Shown: positions 37,511 through 46,113 of the stretch, piece by piece
How positions within the stretch are numbered: position 1 is the stretch's first letter
Layout of the letters: each line of letters begins with the position of its first letter
Origin: an uncultured Ramlibacter sp.
GTDB lineage: Bacteria > Pseudomonadota > Gammaproteobacteria > Burkholderiales > Burkholderiaceae_C
Assembly: GCF_936925435.1 (NCBI RefSeq)
Contig: NZ_CAKZHQ010000039.1
Span: 1-60,237, forward strand
DNA length: 60,237 nt
Direction of reading: 5' to 3'
The notes under the pieces: generated by a model
Databases searched by the model: none
What the model was told of the DNA's origin: nothing
Seen by the model: the letters and a program-made list of their open reading frames with translations, nothing else
Translations under genes and position numbers: made by a program

Positions 37511-38383
37511 ATGCCCGACCTGCCGCCGTCCCTGCCGCTGTCCACCGATCTGCCGCCCGACGCCTTGCGCGTGCTGGCCACGGCACAACGCCACGAAACC
37601 CCTTGCGGCGACGGCCCCATGGTCTGGCACGTGTGGGGCGATCCGCAAGGGACTCCGATGCTGCTGCTGCACGGCGGCAGCGGCAGCTGGACCCACTGGC
37701 TGCGCAACGTGCAGGCCCTGGCCGCGTCGGGCCGGCGCGTGGTCGTGCCCGACCTGCCGGGCTTTGGCGACTCGGCCGTGCCGCCGGGCAACCACGACGC
37801 CGACGGCGAGGTCGACCCGTTGGACCAGGGTCTGCGCGCGCTGCTGGGCGATGCACCCTGCGATGTGGTCGGCTTTTCTTTCGGCGGCTTGACCGGCGGC
37901 CTGTTGGCCGGCAAACACCCGGGCCGCGTGCGCCGCCTGGTGCTGGTGGGCGCGCCCGGCATGGGCCTGCGCAACCGCCGCCTGTCGCTCACGCCCTGGC
38001 GGCATCTGGAGGACGCGCAGGAGCGCAACGCCGTGCACCGCGCCAATCTGGCCGTGCTGATGCTCCACGCACCCGAGGCCATCGACGCCACCGCCGTGGC
38101 GCTGCAGGCCGCCAACGTGCCGCGCGACCGCATGCGCGGCCGCTTTCTGGCCCTGACCGACATCCTGGCGCGCACCCTGCCCGCGCTGGACTGCCCCATC
38201 GACGCCATCTACGGCGAACAGGACGCGCTCTACCGCGGCCGCCTGGACGAACTCGAGGCCGTGCTGCGCACAGCCCCCGCCTTCGGCCGGCTGGTGCTGC
38301 TGCCCGGCGCCGGCCACTGGGTGCAGTACGAAGCAGCGCAAGCCTTCGACCAGGCCCTGCTGGAATTGCTGGCCGGGCGCTGA
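37511..38383 (+). CDS. Alpha/beta-hydrolase
   Basis: A 290-aa alpha/beta-fold hydrolase. Oxyanion-hole HGGSGSW (54-60), nucleophile elbow GFSFGG (Ser123), the acid near YGEQDAL (about 235-240) and His in GAGHWVQYE (about 268). No signal peptide. Esterase, lipase or C-C hydrolase activity is possible. The ATG at 37511 is chosen because the longer open frame upstream is antisense to the Bug receptor. The DUF2784 gene follows after 16 bp. Confidence 0.88.
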   Translation: MPDLPPSLPLSTDLPPDALRVLATAQRHETPCGDGPMVWHVWGDPQGTPMLLLHGGSGSWTHWLRNVQALAASGRRVVVPDLPGFGDSAVPPGNHDADGEVDPLDQGLRALLGDAPCDVVGFSFGGLTGGLLAGKHPGRVRRLVLVGAPGMGLRNRRLSLTPWRHLEDAQERNAVHRANLAVLMLHAPEAIDATAVALQAANVPRDRMRGRFLALTDILARTLPALDCPIDAIYGEQDALYRGRLDELEAVLRTAPAFGRLVLLPGAGHWVQYEAAQAFDQALLELLAGR

Positions 38384-38399
38384 GCCGGCGGACCAGGCC

Positions 38400-38792
38400 A
38401 TGCCCTACGCCCTGCTTGCCGACCTTGTGTTGGCTGCGCACCTGGGCATCGTCCTGTTCGTGCTGGGCGGCCTGGCCGCCATCGTCGCGGGCAACCTGCG
38501 CGGCTGGCCCTGGGTCAACCGCCCGGCCTTCCGGCTGGCCCATGCCGCCGCCATCGCCGTGGTGGCGGCCCAGGCCTGGCTGGGCGCGGTGTGCCCGCTG
38601 ACCACCCTGGAAATGTGGCTGCGCGCCCGGGCCGGCCTGCAGACCTACGAGGGCGCCTTCATCGGCCACTGGCTGCAGGCCCTGCTGTACTTCGACGCGC
38701 CGCCCTGGGCCTTCACCCTGGCCTACAGCGCCTTTGGCGTGCTGGTGCTGGCCGTGTGGCTGCGCTTTCCGCCGCGCCGCAAGCCGCGCTAA
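38400..38792 (+). CDS. DUF2784 membrane protein
   Basis: A 130-aa inner-membrane protein with about four helices (about 5-28, 45-63, 88-98 and 104-120). The DUF2784 pattern is seen: LADLVLAAHLGIVLFVLGGL, then GAVCPLTTLEMWLRARAG and the GHWLQALLYFDAP loop. No activity is known. It probably forms an operon with the hydrolase upstream (16 bp) and the PLD gene downstream (73 bp). Confidence 0.9.
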   Translation: MPYALLADLVLAAHLGIVLFVLGGLAAIVAGNLRGWPWVNRPAFRLAHAAAIAVVAAQAWLGAVCPLTTLEMWLRARAGLQTYEGAFIGHWLQALLYFDAPPWAFTLAYSAFGVLVLAVWLRFPPRRKPR

Positions 38793-38865
38793 AACCCGCG
38801 CCGGCGCGCAAGTCGCGCTGTTGTCTGACCCGCTTCGCCCGGCCGCCTGCCTACCATCCGCAGCC

Positions 38866-40128
38866 ATGAGCATCTCCGTCTGGGCTTGGCTGGCGCTGGC
38901 CGTCATCGCCTTGCTGGCGGTGGCGATCTGGTCCATCCGCTACCACCACTCGCCCAGCCTGCAGGTGGACTGCGACGCGCCCATCTGCGATCTGATGCCT
39001 TCGCTGGCCGGATTGACCCTGGGCACGGCGGTGGCCGGCAACGCGGTGCAGGTGCTGGAGAACGGCGCCTTCTACGAGGTGTTGCTCGATCGCATCGGCG
39101 CCGCGCAAAAGTCCATCCACTTCGAGACCTTTCTCTGGAAGGACGGCGTGCTGGGCCGCCGCCTGGCCGACGCCTTCTCGCAGCAAGCCCGTGCCGGCCG
39201 CAAGGTGCGCATCCTGCTGGACGCCACCGGCTCCAAGGGCGTGGGCAAGGAGGTCGTCCAGCAGATGCGCGAGGCCGGTTGCCGCCTGAAGTTCTTTCAC
39301 AAGCGGTCGTTTCGCAACCTGGGCGTGCTCAACGACCGCACCCACCGCAAGATGGTGGTGCTGGACGGGCGCGAGGCCTTTGTTGGCGGCCACTGCATCG
39401 TCGACGAGTGGCTGGGCGACGCCGAGGACGGCGAACACTATTCCGACGTCAGCCTGCGCCTGCACGGGCCCATCGTGCACAACGTGCAGGCCGCCTTCAG
39501 CGAGAACTGGGGCGGCGCCACCGGCGAGCTGTTCCTGGGCGACGATTACTTCCCACCATTGGCGCCGGCCGGCGAGGTGCTGGTCCACGCCGTCTACGCC
39601 AAGCCCGAGCGCTCGGCGCCGGCGGTCAAGATCCTGCACCACACGGCCATCTGCCTGGCGCGCAAGCGCATCTGGATCCAGAACCCCTACTTCATCCCCG
39701 AGCCCGAAGCCATCGACGCTTTCGGAGAAGCCGTCCAGCGCGGCGTCGACGTGCGGGTGCTGATGCCCTCGACCAGCGGCTCGGACAACCCCATGGTGCA
39801 GCACGCCGGCCACCGCAACTTCGCGAAACTGCTCAAGTGCGGCGTGCGCCTGTTCGAGTACCCGCACACCCTGCTGCACCAGAAGGTGATGACGGTGGAC
39901 GGCATCTGGAGCGCAGTGGGCTCCAGCAATTTCGACGACCGCTCCTTCGAGACGAACGACGAGATCATGCTGGGCGTGCTGGACGAAGCCCTGGCCCGGC
40001 AACTGGACGGCATCTTCGAGAAGTACGCCGCCCGTGCCAGCGAGATCGAACTGGAACGCTGGCAAAAGCGTGGCCTCTGGCACAAGGCCAAGGACAACGC
40101 TTTTTACCTGCTCAACGAACTGCTCTGA
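38866..40128 (+). CDS. Cardiolipin synthase-like phospholipase D family protein
   Basis: A 420-aa PLD superfamily enzyme. N-terminal transmembrane helix about 5-23; two HKD motifs, His160-x-Lys162-x4-Asp167 and His338-x-Lys340-x4-Asp345, each followed by the conserved Gly/Ser-rich stretch (GSSNFDDRSF after the second). Cardiolipin synthases join two phosphatidylglycerols at the membrane; some homologues are other phosphatidyltransferases. The ATG at 38866 is chosen at the membrane helix. Confidence 0.9.
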   Translation: MSISVWAWLALAVIALLAVAIWSIRYHHSPSLQVDCDAPICDLMPSLAGLTLGTAVAGNAVQVLENGAFYEVLLDRIGAAQKSIHFETFLWKDGVLGRRLADAFSQQARAGRKVRILLDATGSKGVGKEVVQQMREAGCRLKFFHKRSFRNLGVLNDRTHRKMVVLDGREAFVGGHCIVDEWLGDAEDGEHYSDVSLRLHGPIVHNVQAAFSENWGGATGELFLGDDYFPPLAPAGEVLVHAVYAKPERSAPAVKILHHTAICLARKRIWIQNPYFIPEPEAIDAFGEAVQRGVDVRVLMPSTSGSDNPMVQHAGHRNFAKLLKCGVRLFEYPHTLLHQKVMTVDGIWSAVGSSNFDDRSFETNDEIMLGVLDEALARQLDGIFEKYAARASEIELERWQKRGLWHKAKDNAFYLLNELL

Positions 40129-40220
40129 GGCCGGCGGCGGGACGCCGTGTCAGAGCATTCCTACGGCCAGCGCGGCCGGCATGGCTTAACCTCAGCAGGC
40201 CACAACCGCCACCACAAGCC

Positions 40221-42182
40221 GTGACCCCTACCGATATCCAGCGCCTGTTCCACGGGGTTCCCGGCATGTTCGCTGTGCTGCGCGCTGACGCGGACTTCAG
40301 CATCGTGGCGGCCAGCCAGGATTACCTGCGCATCACCCGCACCGACGCCGCCATCCTGGGCCGACCGCTGTTCGAGGCCTTTCCCGACAACCCGGGCCTG
40401 CCCGATGCGGACGGCGTGGGCAAGCTGCGCGCTTCGCTGCAGCGGGTGATCGCCAGCCGGTCGGCCGACACCATGGCGGCGCAGCGCTACGACGTGAGGC
40501 TGCCGCCGGCGCAGGGCGGCAGCTACGAGGAGCGCCACTGGCTGGCGGTCAATTCGCCGGTGCTCGACGACAGTGGCGCGGTGGAATACATCATCCACCG
40601 CGTCGAGGATGCCGCCGCCAAGGCCAGGCAGGCGCAAGCCGACCGCGAACAGCTGCTGGCCGAGTCCGAGACCCACCGGCGCATGTACGAGACGGCGCTC
40701 AACAGCACGCCCGATTTCGTCTACGTCTTCGACCTGGAGCACCGCGCCCTGTATGCCAACGATGCCCTGCTGCGCACCTGGGGTGTGGACGACGTGCGCG
40801 GCAAGAAATGGATGGACCTGGGCTACGAGCAATGGCATGCCGACATGCACGACCGCGAGCTCGACACGGTGATCGCCACCCGGGCGCCGATCCGCGGCGA
40901 GATTCCTTTCACCGGCACCGGCGGCCGGCGCGTCTACGACTACATCTTCGCGCCGGTGCTGGGGCCCGATGGACAGGTGGTGGCCGTGGCGGGCACCACC
41001 CGCGACATCACCGAGCGGCAGAACGCCGAGCAGTCCATCCGCGAGCAGGCCCAGCGGCTCGCCGACTCCGACCGGGTCAAGGACGAGTTCCTGGCCACCC
41101 TGTCGCACGAGCTGCGCAACCCGCTGGCGCCGCTGCGCAACGCCATCGCCCTGCTGCGCATGGACGGCAGCTGCGAGGGGGACAAGCCCGCCGAGGTGCT
41201 CGCCATGATGGAACGCCAGGTCAACCACCTGGTGCGCCTGGTGGACGACCTGCTGGAGGTCTCACGGATCAGCCGCGGCACGCTGTCGCTGCGCCAGGAA
41301 CGGGTCGAACTGGCAGCGGTCGTGCGCAACGCGCTGGAGACCAGCGACCCCCTGGTCAAGGCCGCCGGCCACCAGCTCAGCGTGGACCTGCCCGACGCGC
41401 CCCTGTGGCTGGAGGGCGACCCGGTGCGGCTGGCGCAGATCCTGGCCAACCTGTTGAACAACGCGGCCAAGTACACAGAGGGCCAGGGCCGGATCAGCGT
41501 GCGCGCCTGGCAGGACCAGGGCCAGGCCCTGGTCAGCGTGCGCGACACCGGCATCGGCATGGACCCCGCCGAAGTGCCGCGCATGTTCGAGATGTTCAGC
41601 CGTGGCAACCGCGACAGCGGCCACGGCCAGGGCGGGCTGGGCATCGGCCTGGCCCTGTCGCGCCGGTTGGCGCAAATGCATGGAGGTAGCGTGGAAGCAC
41701 ACAGCGAAGGGCCCGGCAAGGGCAGCGAATTCACCGTCCGTCTGCCGCTGGCGCCGGACACGCCGGCCGCGGCCGGAACGCAGCCGGCGCAGGACGCCGA
41801 CCTGGGACGCACCCGGGTGCTGGTGGTGGACGACAACCACGACGCCGGCGACAGCCTGGCCATGCTGCTGGAGATGCTGGGCGCGCAGGTCAAGGTGGCG
41901 CGCAACGGGGCCCAGGCGCTGGAGATCTATGCGGGCTACCGCGCGCCAGTGGTGCTGCTGGACATCGGCATGCCCGGCATGAACGGCTACGACGTGGCGC
42001 GCGCCCTGCGCAGCCGCTATCCCGAGCGGCCGCCGCTGCTGATCGCGCTGACCGGCTGGGGCCAGGAAGACGACCGCCGCCGCGCCAGCGACGCAGGCTT
42101 CGACCACCACCTGGTCAAGCCGGCCGAGATCGGCGCGCTGCAGCATCTGCTGGCTACGGTCGAGAGCAAGGCCGCGGCCTGA
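40221..42182 (+). CDS. Soluble hybrid histidine kinase with C-terminal receiver
   Basis: A 653-aa hybrid kinase without membrane helices. Two PAS-like domains (about 8-130 and 150-268), HisKA (His296 in TLSHELRNPLAPLR), HATPase_c (about 395-510; NLLNNAAKY, DTGIGM, GGLGIGLAL) and a receiver (about 532-648; Asp537-Asp538, phospho-acceptor Asp581, Thr611, Lys633). The start is a GTG (40221); the next in-frame ATG is 15 codons on. It is an orphan: no separate regulator or Hpt gene is nearby, so output is probably through another phosphorelay. The PAS ligand is unknown. Confidence 0.9.
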   Translation: MTPTDIQRLFHGVPGMFAVLRADADFSIVAASQDYLRITRTDAAILGRPLFEAFPDNPGLPDADGVGKLRASLQRVIASRSADTMAAQRYDVRLPPAQGGSYEERHWLAVNSPVLDDSGAVEYIIHRVEDAAAKARQAQADREQLLAESETHRRMYETALNSTPDFVYVFDLEHRALYANDALLRTWGVDDVRGKKWMDLGYEQWHADMHDRELDTVIATRAPIRGEIPFTGTGGRRVYDYIFAPVLGPDGQVVAVAGTTRDITERQNAEQSIREQAQRLADSDRVKDEFLATLSHELRNPLAPLRNAIALLRMDGSCEGDKPAEVLAMMERQVNHLVRLVDDLLEVSRISRGTLSLRQERVELAAVVRNALETSDPLVKAAGHQLSVDLPDAPLWLEGDPVRLAQILANLLNNAAKYTEGQGRISVRAWQDQGQALVSVRDTGIGMDPAEVPRMFEMFSRGNRDSGHGQGGLGIGLALSRRLAQMHGGSVEAHSEGPGKGSEFTVRLPLAPDTPAAAGTQPAQDADLGRTRVLVVDDNHDAGDSLAMLLEMLGAQVKVARNGAQALEIYAGYRAPVVLLDIGMPGMNGYDVARALRSRYPERPPLLIALTGWGQEDDRRRASDAGFDHHLVKPAEIGALQHLLATVESKAAA

Positions 42183-42204
42183 GCTTCCGCGGCCTTGGCC
42201 CGGA

Positions 42205-42753
42205 TCACTGGATATCGATGGGCGGCCTGGCCGCCAGCACCCACTCTTTCCAGCCCGGCGGCCTATGGCCTGCCCGCAAGTCGGCCGGCGTCAGCCCGAA
42301 GGTCATCTGGCAATGCGGCAGGTCGGGCTTGCTGGACCAATAGGCGCCGGACTCCAGACCGGGGATGAACCTGGTCAAGCCGGCCACCTGGTACCAGTCC
42401 TTCTGGCCGTCCATGTTGGTGTCGGCCTTGGTGTCGTAGCTGGCCCGACCCTGTGCATCGAGCAGCACCCAGTCGAAGGCCAGGCCGTAGCCGTGGTAAC
42501 TGCGCGTGGCGTCGCTGGCGTCCGTGCGCCAGGCCGCCGCCTCCGCAGGCGCCACAGCCGGCATGCCGGCGGCCTTGCGCAAGGCGTTCACCTTGTCGGC
42601 GGGTTCCCGGCTGTGGGCATACAGGGCCCTCTGTTCGGCGTTGGTGCGCAGCGTGTCGGTGATCTGGATGCGCAGCTTCAGCGTGCTTGCATGCTGGGCA
42701 AGCAGTTCGGCCGCTGCCGCAACCGGTGGAAACAGCTTGTCTGTGCCTCTCAT
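42205..42753 (-). CDS. M15-family peptidase (endolysin-like L-alanyl-D-glutamate peptidase)
   Basis: A 182-aa zinc peptidase. The M15 motif SxHxxGxAxD is complete (Ser85, His87, Gly90, Ala92, Asp94 in SYHGYGLAFD) and the later zinc His147 is in PHCQ. It resembles phage endolysins of the CwlK/M15C type, yet has no signal peptide and no holin, so export is unexplained. The ATG at 42753 has a GGAGG ribosome site. It lies downstream of the hybrid kinase in convergent orientation, 22 bp apart. Confidence 0.87.
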   Translation of the reverse strand: MRGTDKLFPPVAAAAELLAQHASTLKLRIQITDTLRTNAEQRALYAHSREPADKVNALRKAAGMPAVAPAEAAAWRTDASDATRSYHGYGLAFDWVLLDAQGRASYDTKADTNMDGQKDWYQVAGLTRFIPGLESGAYWSSKPDLPHCQMTFGLTPADLRAGHRPPGWKEWVLAARPPIDIQ

Positions 42754-42844
42754 TGCCTGGCCCTCCTGAAACAGCGGCCAGCGTACCGCTGCAGGCAAAC
42801 GCTGCCATCCTCCATTCAGAGGAAGACCCAGCCCGGCCGTCACC

Positions 42845-43300
42845 TCAGGGTTGCCGTGCCAGGGCGGCGGCAAAGCTGCTGCTCCAACCGACCGTTGCGA
42901 TGTGCAGCCTGTCGGGGCCCAAACGGGTCAGAGTGAACTGGCCGCCCTGCCCGAGCGCGGCGCGCAGAAGCCAGTGGGCGGCCGGTCCCAGGCGCACCTG
43001 GGCTGTGCCGAATCGCAGCTCCAGCCGCGTGCCGACGCGGCAGATGCGGCCCGCGCTCTCGGCCCACAGGCCCTCGCCCGACTTGGTGAACTGCAGGAAC
43101 AGTGCACCGTCGCGCTCGAGAATGGCCACGCGCATCGGCTTGCCATCGGCCATGCCGGTCTCTTCCCAGGCCAGCGGAAAGCCGACCCCGCCCGCCAGGG
43201 CGTGCAATTCGGCCAGGCTGGCGGCGCAAGCCTGCTCTTGCGCCCCGGCGGGCAGAGCCGCCAGCGCGCCGGCCAGCCACAGGATGGGGGACATGCGCAT
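42845..43300 (-). CDS. Exported hypothetical protein
   Basis: A 151-aa protein with a signal peptide (about 1-21, PAGA/QEQ), then a small beta-rich domain. Two cysteines (CAASLAE and GRICRVG) could form a disulfide. No family is recognised. The start is the first of two ATGs three codons apart. It is followed by the M15 gene on the same strand after 91 bp; a joint role in the envelope is only a guess. Confidence 0.6.
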   Translation of the reverse strand: MRMSPILWLAGALAALPAGAQEQACAASLAELHALAGGVGFPLAWEETGMADGKPMRVAILERDGALFLQFTKSGEGLWAESAGRICRVGTRLELRFGTAQVRLGPAAHWLLRAALGQGGQFTLTRLGPDRLHIATVGWSSSFAAALARQP

Positions 43301-43344
43301 GGCGGCAGATTGTGAGCGCGCAGTGTGACAGCCAGGTGAGCGCC

Positions 43345-44091
43345 TCAGCCCTCGAGGTTCTCGTGGTGGGCGCTGGCGCCACGCTTCCAGTAGGCAGCGG
43401 CGCGGATGGCGTGGCGGTCGTGGCCCTTCTCGTCCACCAGCACACGGCGCAGCGCCGCCATTTCGGCAGCCTCGCCGGCGCACCAGGCATAGCCCTCGCC
43501 GGCAGGCAGCTGCAAGGCGCGCGCGGCATCGACCAGGCTCTGGTCGGCCTCCAGCCATTGCAGTTGCACATCGGCGGCGGTAGCGAAGGCGCGGCGGTCG
43601 GCCGCGTCGCCGACCCGGGCCAGCACGATGGCGCGCGCGCCGGCGGGCAATTCCTCCAGCCGGCGGCTGATGGCGGGCAGCGCCGTCTCGTCGCCGGCCA
43701 GCAGGTGCCAGGCGTAGTCGCTGGGAATGATGAAGGAGCCGCGCGGCCCGCCGACGGTGACCCGCTGGCCGCTGCGGGCCTGGGCCGCCCACGCGGCGGC
43801 CGGGCCGTCGCCGTGCAGGGCGAACTCGATCACCAGCTCGCGCGCCGCCGCGTCGAAGCGGCGCGGCGTGTAGTCGCGCATCACCGGCGCCGTGCCGCTC
43901 GCGCCCTCCAGGATGAACTTGACGTGGTCGTCGAAGGAGGCGCTGATGAAGTCGGCCAGCGACTCGCCGCCGAAGCTGATGCTGATGAAATGCGGACTCA
44001 GCGTTTCGGTGCGCAGCACGGTGAGCTCGCGCCTCTTGAGTTCGTGGCGCACGCGCTGCACGCGGCTGCCGGTGGTGGATTCAGTGGCCAT
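43345..44091 (-). CDS. Siderophore-interacting protein (FAD-dependent ferric reductase)
   Basis: A 248-aa protein of the ViuB/SIP family. N-terminal FAD-binding barrel (about 15-130; the RDYTPRRFDAAAREL motif contacts FAD) and a C-terminal NAD(P)H-binding domain (about 135-240). It reduces ferric iron from siderophores in the cytoplasm. It is divergent from a MarR-type regulator gene, and direct repeats lie between the starts, suggesting joint control. No siderophore synthesis genes are close. Confidence 0.92.
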   Translation of the reverse strand: MATESTTGSRVQRVRHELKRRELTVLRTETLSPHFISISFGGESLADFISASFDDHVKFILEGASGTAPVMRDYTPRRFDAAARELVIEFALHGDGPAAAWAAQARSGQRVTVGGPRGSFIIPSDYAWHLLAGDETALPAISRRLEELPAGARAIVLARVGDAADRRAFATAADVQLQWLEADQSLVDAARALQLPAGEGYAWCAGEAAEMAALRRVLVDEKGHDRHAIRAAAYWKRGASAHHENLEG

Positions 44092-44119
44092 GACGAAACA
44101 ATCGGAAAGAGGGGATATG

Positions 44120-44162
44120 GTTGATAATGTCCCCTATCATGCGCAAATCAGTTGATAATGTC
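44120..44162. promoter_or_regulatory. Twin GTTGATAATGTC repeats, probable MarR operators
   Basis: Two identical 12-bp repeats (44120-44131 and 44151-44162) are 31 bp apart, three helical turns. The second has a partial palindrome, TTGATAATGTCAA (TTGA..TCAA). They lie in the divergent region between the siderophore-interacting gene and the MarR gene, overlapping the MarR start. Autoregulation by binding of two dimers is inferred. Confidence 0.45.
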
Positions 44163-44612
44163 AACCAAGAGGCCGGCACACCCGTCAACGCTCCGGAGAC
44201 CGACGTGCTGGAGCTGGTCCATGCCGTCATGCACGACTACCGCTCGCGCCAGTACCGGTTCCTGCGCGACGGGCCGCACGACATCACCCACATGGACGGC
44301 AAGGTGCTGGGCTTTTTCGGCCGGCGGCCGGGCGCGACCCAGAGCGACCTTGTCCAGCACACGGGCCGCGACAAGGCCCAGCTGGCCCGCCTGGTCAAGG
44401 GCCTGCGCGAGCGTGGCCTGCTGCAGGCGCAAGAGGACGAGGCCGACCGGCGCAGCGTGCGCCTGTCCCTCACAGACGAGGGCCGCGCCATCCAGCGCAC
44501 GCTGCAGCAGCAGGCGGCGCGCCTGCGCAAGCAGGCTGTGGCGGGACTGGATGAGGCCGAGCGCGCCCAGCTGACGGCGCTGCTGCAGCGCGTCAAGACC
44601 AACCTGGGCTGA
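44127..44612 (+). CDS. MarR-family transcriptional regulator
   Basis: A winged-helix MarR regulator of 161 aa. The HTH region is about 60-110 (GATQSDLVQHTGRDKAQLAR, LVKGLRERGLL), with the wing EDEADRRSVRLSLTDEGRA. The start is uncertain: TTG 44121, ATG 44127 and ATG 44139 are in frame, with GAGGGG at 44109-44114 as the only ribosome site. The coding start overlaps the operator-like repeats. It is divergent from the siderophore-interacting protein, its likely target. Confidence 0.88.
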   Translation: MSPIMRKSVDNVNQEAGTPVNAPETDVLELVHAVMHDYRSRQYRFLRDGPHDITHMDGKVLGFFGRRPGATQSDLVQHTGRDKAQLARLVKGLRERGLLQAQEDEADRRSVRLSLTDEGRAIQRTLQQQAARLRKQAVAGLDEAERAQLTALLQRVKTNLG

Positions 44613-44615
44613 GCT

Positions 44616-45257
44616 TTACGCCGCTTCGGCGAATTCTTCCGCGGCAAAGGCAAAGGGCTCGCGCCAGCCGGGCAGCGCTTGCAGCCGGCCATGCCAGGCG
44701 GCAATCGCCGCAAAGCCTTGCAGCGGCAGCCGCGCGCCCTGCGCGTACGGAAAGGCCGCCGAGACGGCGAAGTCCGCCACCGTCAATACATCGCCTAGCA
44801 GGAAGGCGCGGCCGTCGGCCAGGTGCTGCTCCAGCACCGCGGCCGAAGCCACAAAGCCCTGCTCCGCCTGGTGCACCGCCGCCGCATCCGGCGCGCCCAT
44901 GCCGATGGCCTGCTTGACCATGTTCTCGAAGTACAGCGTGCCGCCGTGGCGGCTGAAGTGGTGCGCGTCCCAGCTGAGCCAGCGCTGCACCTCCACTTGC
45001 GCCCGCGCCCCATGCGGCCACAGCCCGGCGCCGGCCACGTCGGACAAATGGCACATGATGGCGTTGGCCTCCCACAGCAGCAGTTCGCCGTCCTGCAGCA
45101 GCGGCAGCATGCCATTGGGGTTGAGCGCCAGAAAGGCCGGCGCCTTGTGCTCGCCGCGCGCCAGCCGCACATGGACATACTCCAGCGGCAGGCCCAGATG
45201 CTGCGCCACGGCGCAGGCCTTGCGCGGGTTGATGGTCTCGTCGTAGTACAGCTTCAT
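44616..45257 (-). CDS. Glutathione S-transferase family protein
   Basis: A 213-aa GST. The N-terminal thioredoxin-like domain has NPRKACAVAQHL and the cis-Pro region LNPNGMLPLLQ; the C-terminal helical domain runs from about 85 (FSRHGGTLYFENM). The glutathione acceptor is unknown. Its ATG overlaps the AHSA1 gene's stop (TCAT on the plus strand), so it is the third gene of the ArsR-AHSA1-GST operon and is likely derepressed with them. Confidence 0.9.
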   Translation of the reverse strand: MKLYYDETINPRKACAVAQHLGLPLEYVHVRLARGEHKAPAFLALNPNGMLPLLQDGELLLWEANAIMCHLSDVAGAGLWPHGARAQVEVQRWLSWDAHHFSRHGGTLYFENMVKQAIGMGAPDAAAVHQAEQGFVASAAVLEQHLADGRAFLLGDVLTVADFAVSAAFPYAQGARLPLQGFAAIAAWHGRLQALPGWREPFAFAAEEFAEAA

Positions 45258-45742
45258 GGCTGCGCACCTTCTACATGGGCGGCCAGCTTGTCGAAGCTGC
45301 CGGACCAGCCGCCGTCATGGCCGTCGCGCGACGCCACCGAAGTGAAACCGCTCTGGCGGAACACCATGCGCGTGCGGCCCGGCCCCTCCTGCGTCAGGCT
45401 GACGGTGATCAGCGTGGCCGGCCCGGGCTTGCCCTGTTCGTCCTCCCAGGCATGGGTCATGACCAGGCGTTTGGGCGGATCGATCTCTTTGTAGGTGCCC
45501 TGCAGCCAGTGGTCCACGCCGTCGGGCGAGCGCAGGCAGGCGCGGTAATGGCCGCCGGGCCGCAGGTCCATGCTGCTGTGCGGCGTGGTGAAACCGGTCG
45601 GGCCCGACCAGTGGGCCAGGTGCTGCGGCTCGGTCCAGGCGGCAAAGACCAGGGCCTGCGGCGCGTTGAAGACACGGGTGATGACCAGGTCGTCGACCTG
45701 GGATGCAGTGCTGATTGCGCTTGACTCATTTGCGTTTGGCAT
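45254..45742 (-). CDS. SRPBCC/AHSA1-domain protein
   Basis: A 162-aa START-like (AHSA1/polyketide-cyclase) protein. Typical start-of-domain FNAPQALVFAAWTEPQHLAH, then MDLRPGGHYRACLRSPDG, and the late GWSGSFDKLAAHVEG. It would bind a hydrophobic ligand. It overlaps the ArsR gene upstream by 17 bp and the GST gene downstream by 4 bp, a very common ArsR-AHSA1 pairing. Confidence 0.92.
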   Translation of the reverse strand: MPNANESSAISTASQVDDLVITRVFNAPQALVFAAWTEPQHLAHWSGPTGFTTPHSSMDLRPGGHYRACLRSPDGVDHWLQGTYKEIDPPKRLVMTHAWEDEQGKPGPATLITVSLTQEGPGRTRMVFRQSGFTSVASRDGHDGGWSGSFDKLAAHVEGAQP

Positions 45743-46070
45743 CTGGCTTCTCCTTGGTTTGCAGGTCTTGCAGGTAGCTGTCCAGGCGCCCGAAGCCCTC
45801 TTCCCAGAGCTGGCGGTAGCCGCCGGCCCACTCCACCACCTCCTGCAGCGGCGCGGCCTGGATGCTGCAGGGCCGGGCCTGGGCCTCGCGTGAGCGGGAA
45901 ATCAGGCCGGCCCGCTCCAGGATCTTCAGGTGCTTGGAGATGGCCGGCTGGCTCATGGTGAACGGCAGAGCCAGCTCGGTCACGTTGGCCGGCCCCATGG
46001 CCAGGCGCGACAGGATGGCGCGGCGCGTCGGGTCGGCCAGGGCGGCGAAGGTGGCGCTCAATGTGTCCAT
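45726..46070 (-). CDS. ArsR-family transcriptional repressor
   Basis: A 114-aa winged-helix regulator: DPTRRAILSRLAMGPANVTE, then the recognition helix MSQPAISKHLKILERAGLIS, and a basic tail. It lacks the CVC metal site of ArsR/SmtB sensors, fitting the metal-independent branch paired with AHSA1 proteins. A perfect dyad (46098-46113) lies 28 bp upstream of its ATG. First gene of a three-gene overlapping operon. Confidence 0.93.
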   Translation of the reverse strand: MDTLSATFAALADPTRRAILSRLAMGPANVTELALPFTMSQPAISKHLKILERAGLISRSREAQARPCSIQAAPLQEVVEWAGGYRQLWEEGFGRLDSYLQDLQTKEKPDAKRK

Positions 46071-46097
46071 GGATGGGCTTTGGAACCTTGCAGTTAT

Positions 46098-46113
46098 ATA
46101 ACCACAAGGTTAT
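46098..46113. promoter_or_regulatory. ArsR-type operator ATAACC-N4-GGTTAT
   Basis: A perfect 6+4+6 inverted repeat in front of the ArsR-AHSA1-GST operon, at the distance of a promoter operator. A second dyad, GCAGTTT-GTC-AAACTGC (46124-46140), follows further upstream. Dyads with AACC..GGTT arms are typical for small ArsR-family dimers. Assignment to this ArsR is inference. Confidence 0.6.

Noticed and set aside
38886..40220. N-terminal extension of the hybrid kinase across the PLD gene
   Set aside because: The extension reads the cardiolipin-synthase gene out of frame; the kinase homology begins at the GTG at 40221.
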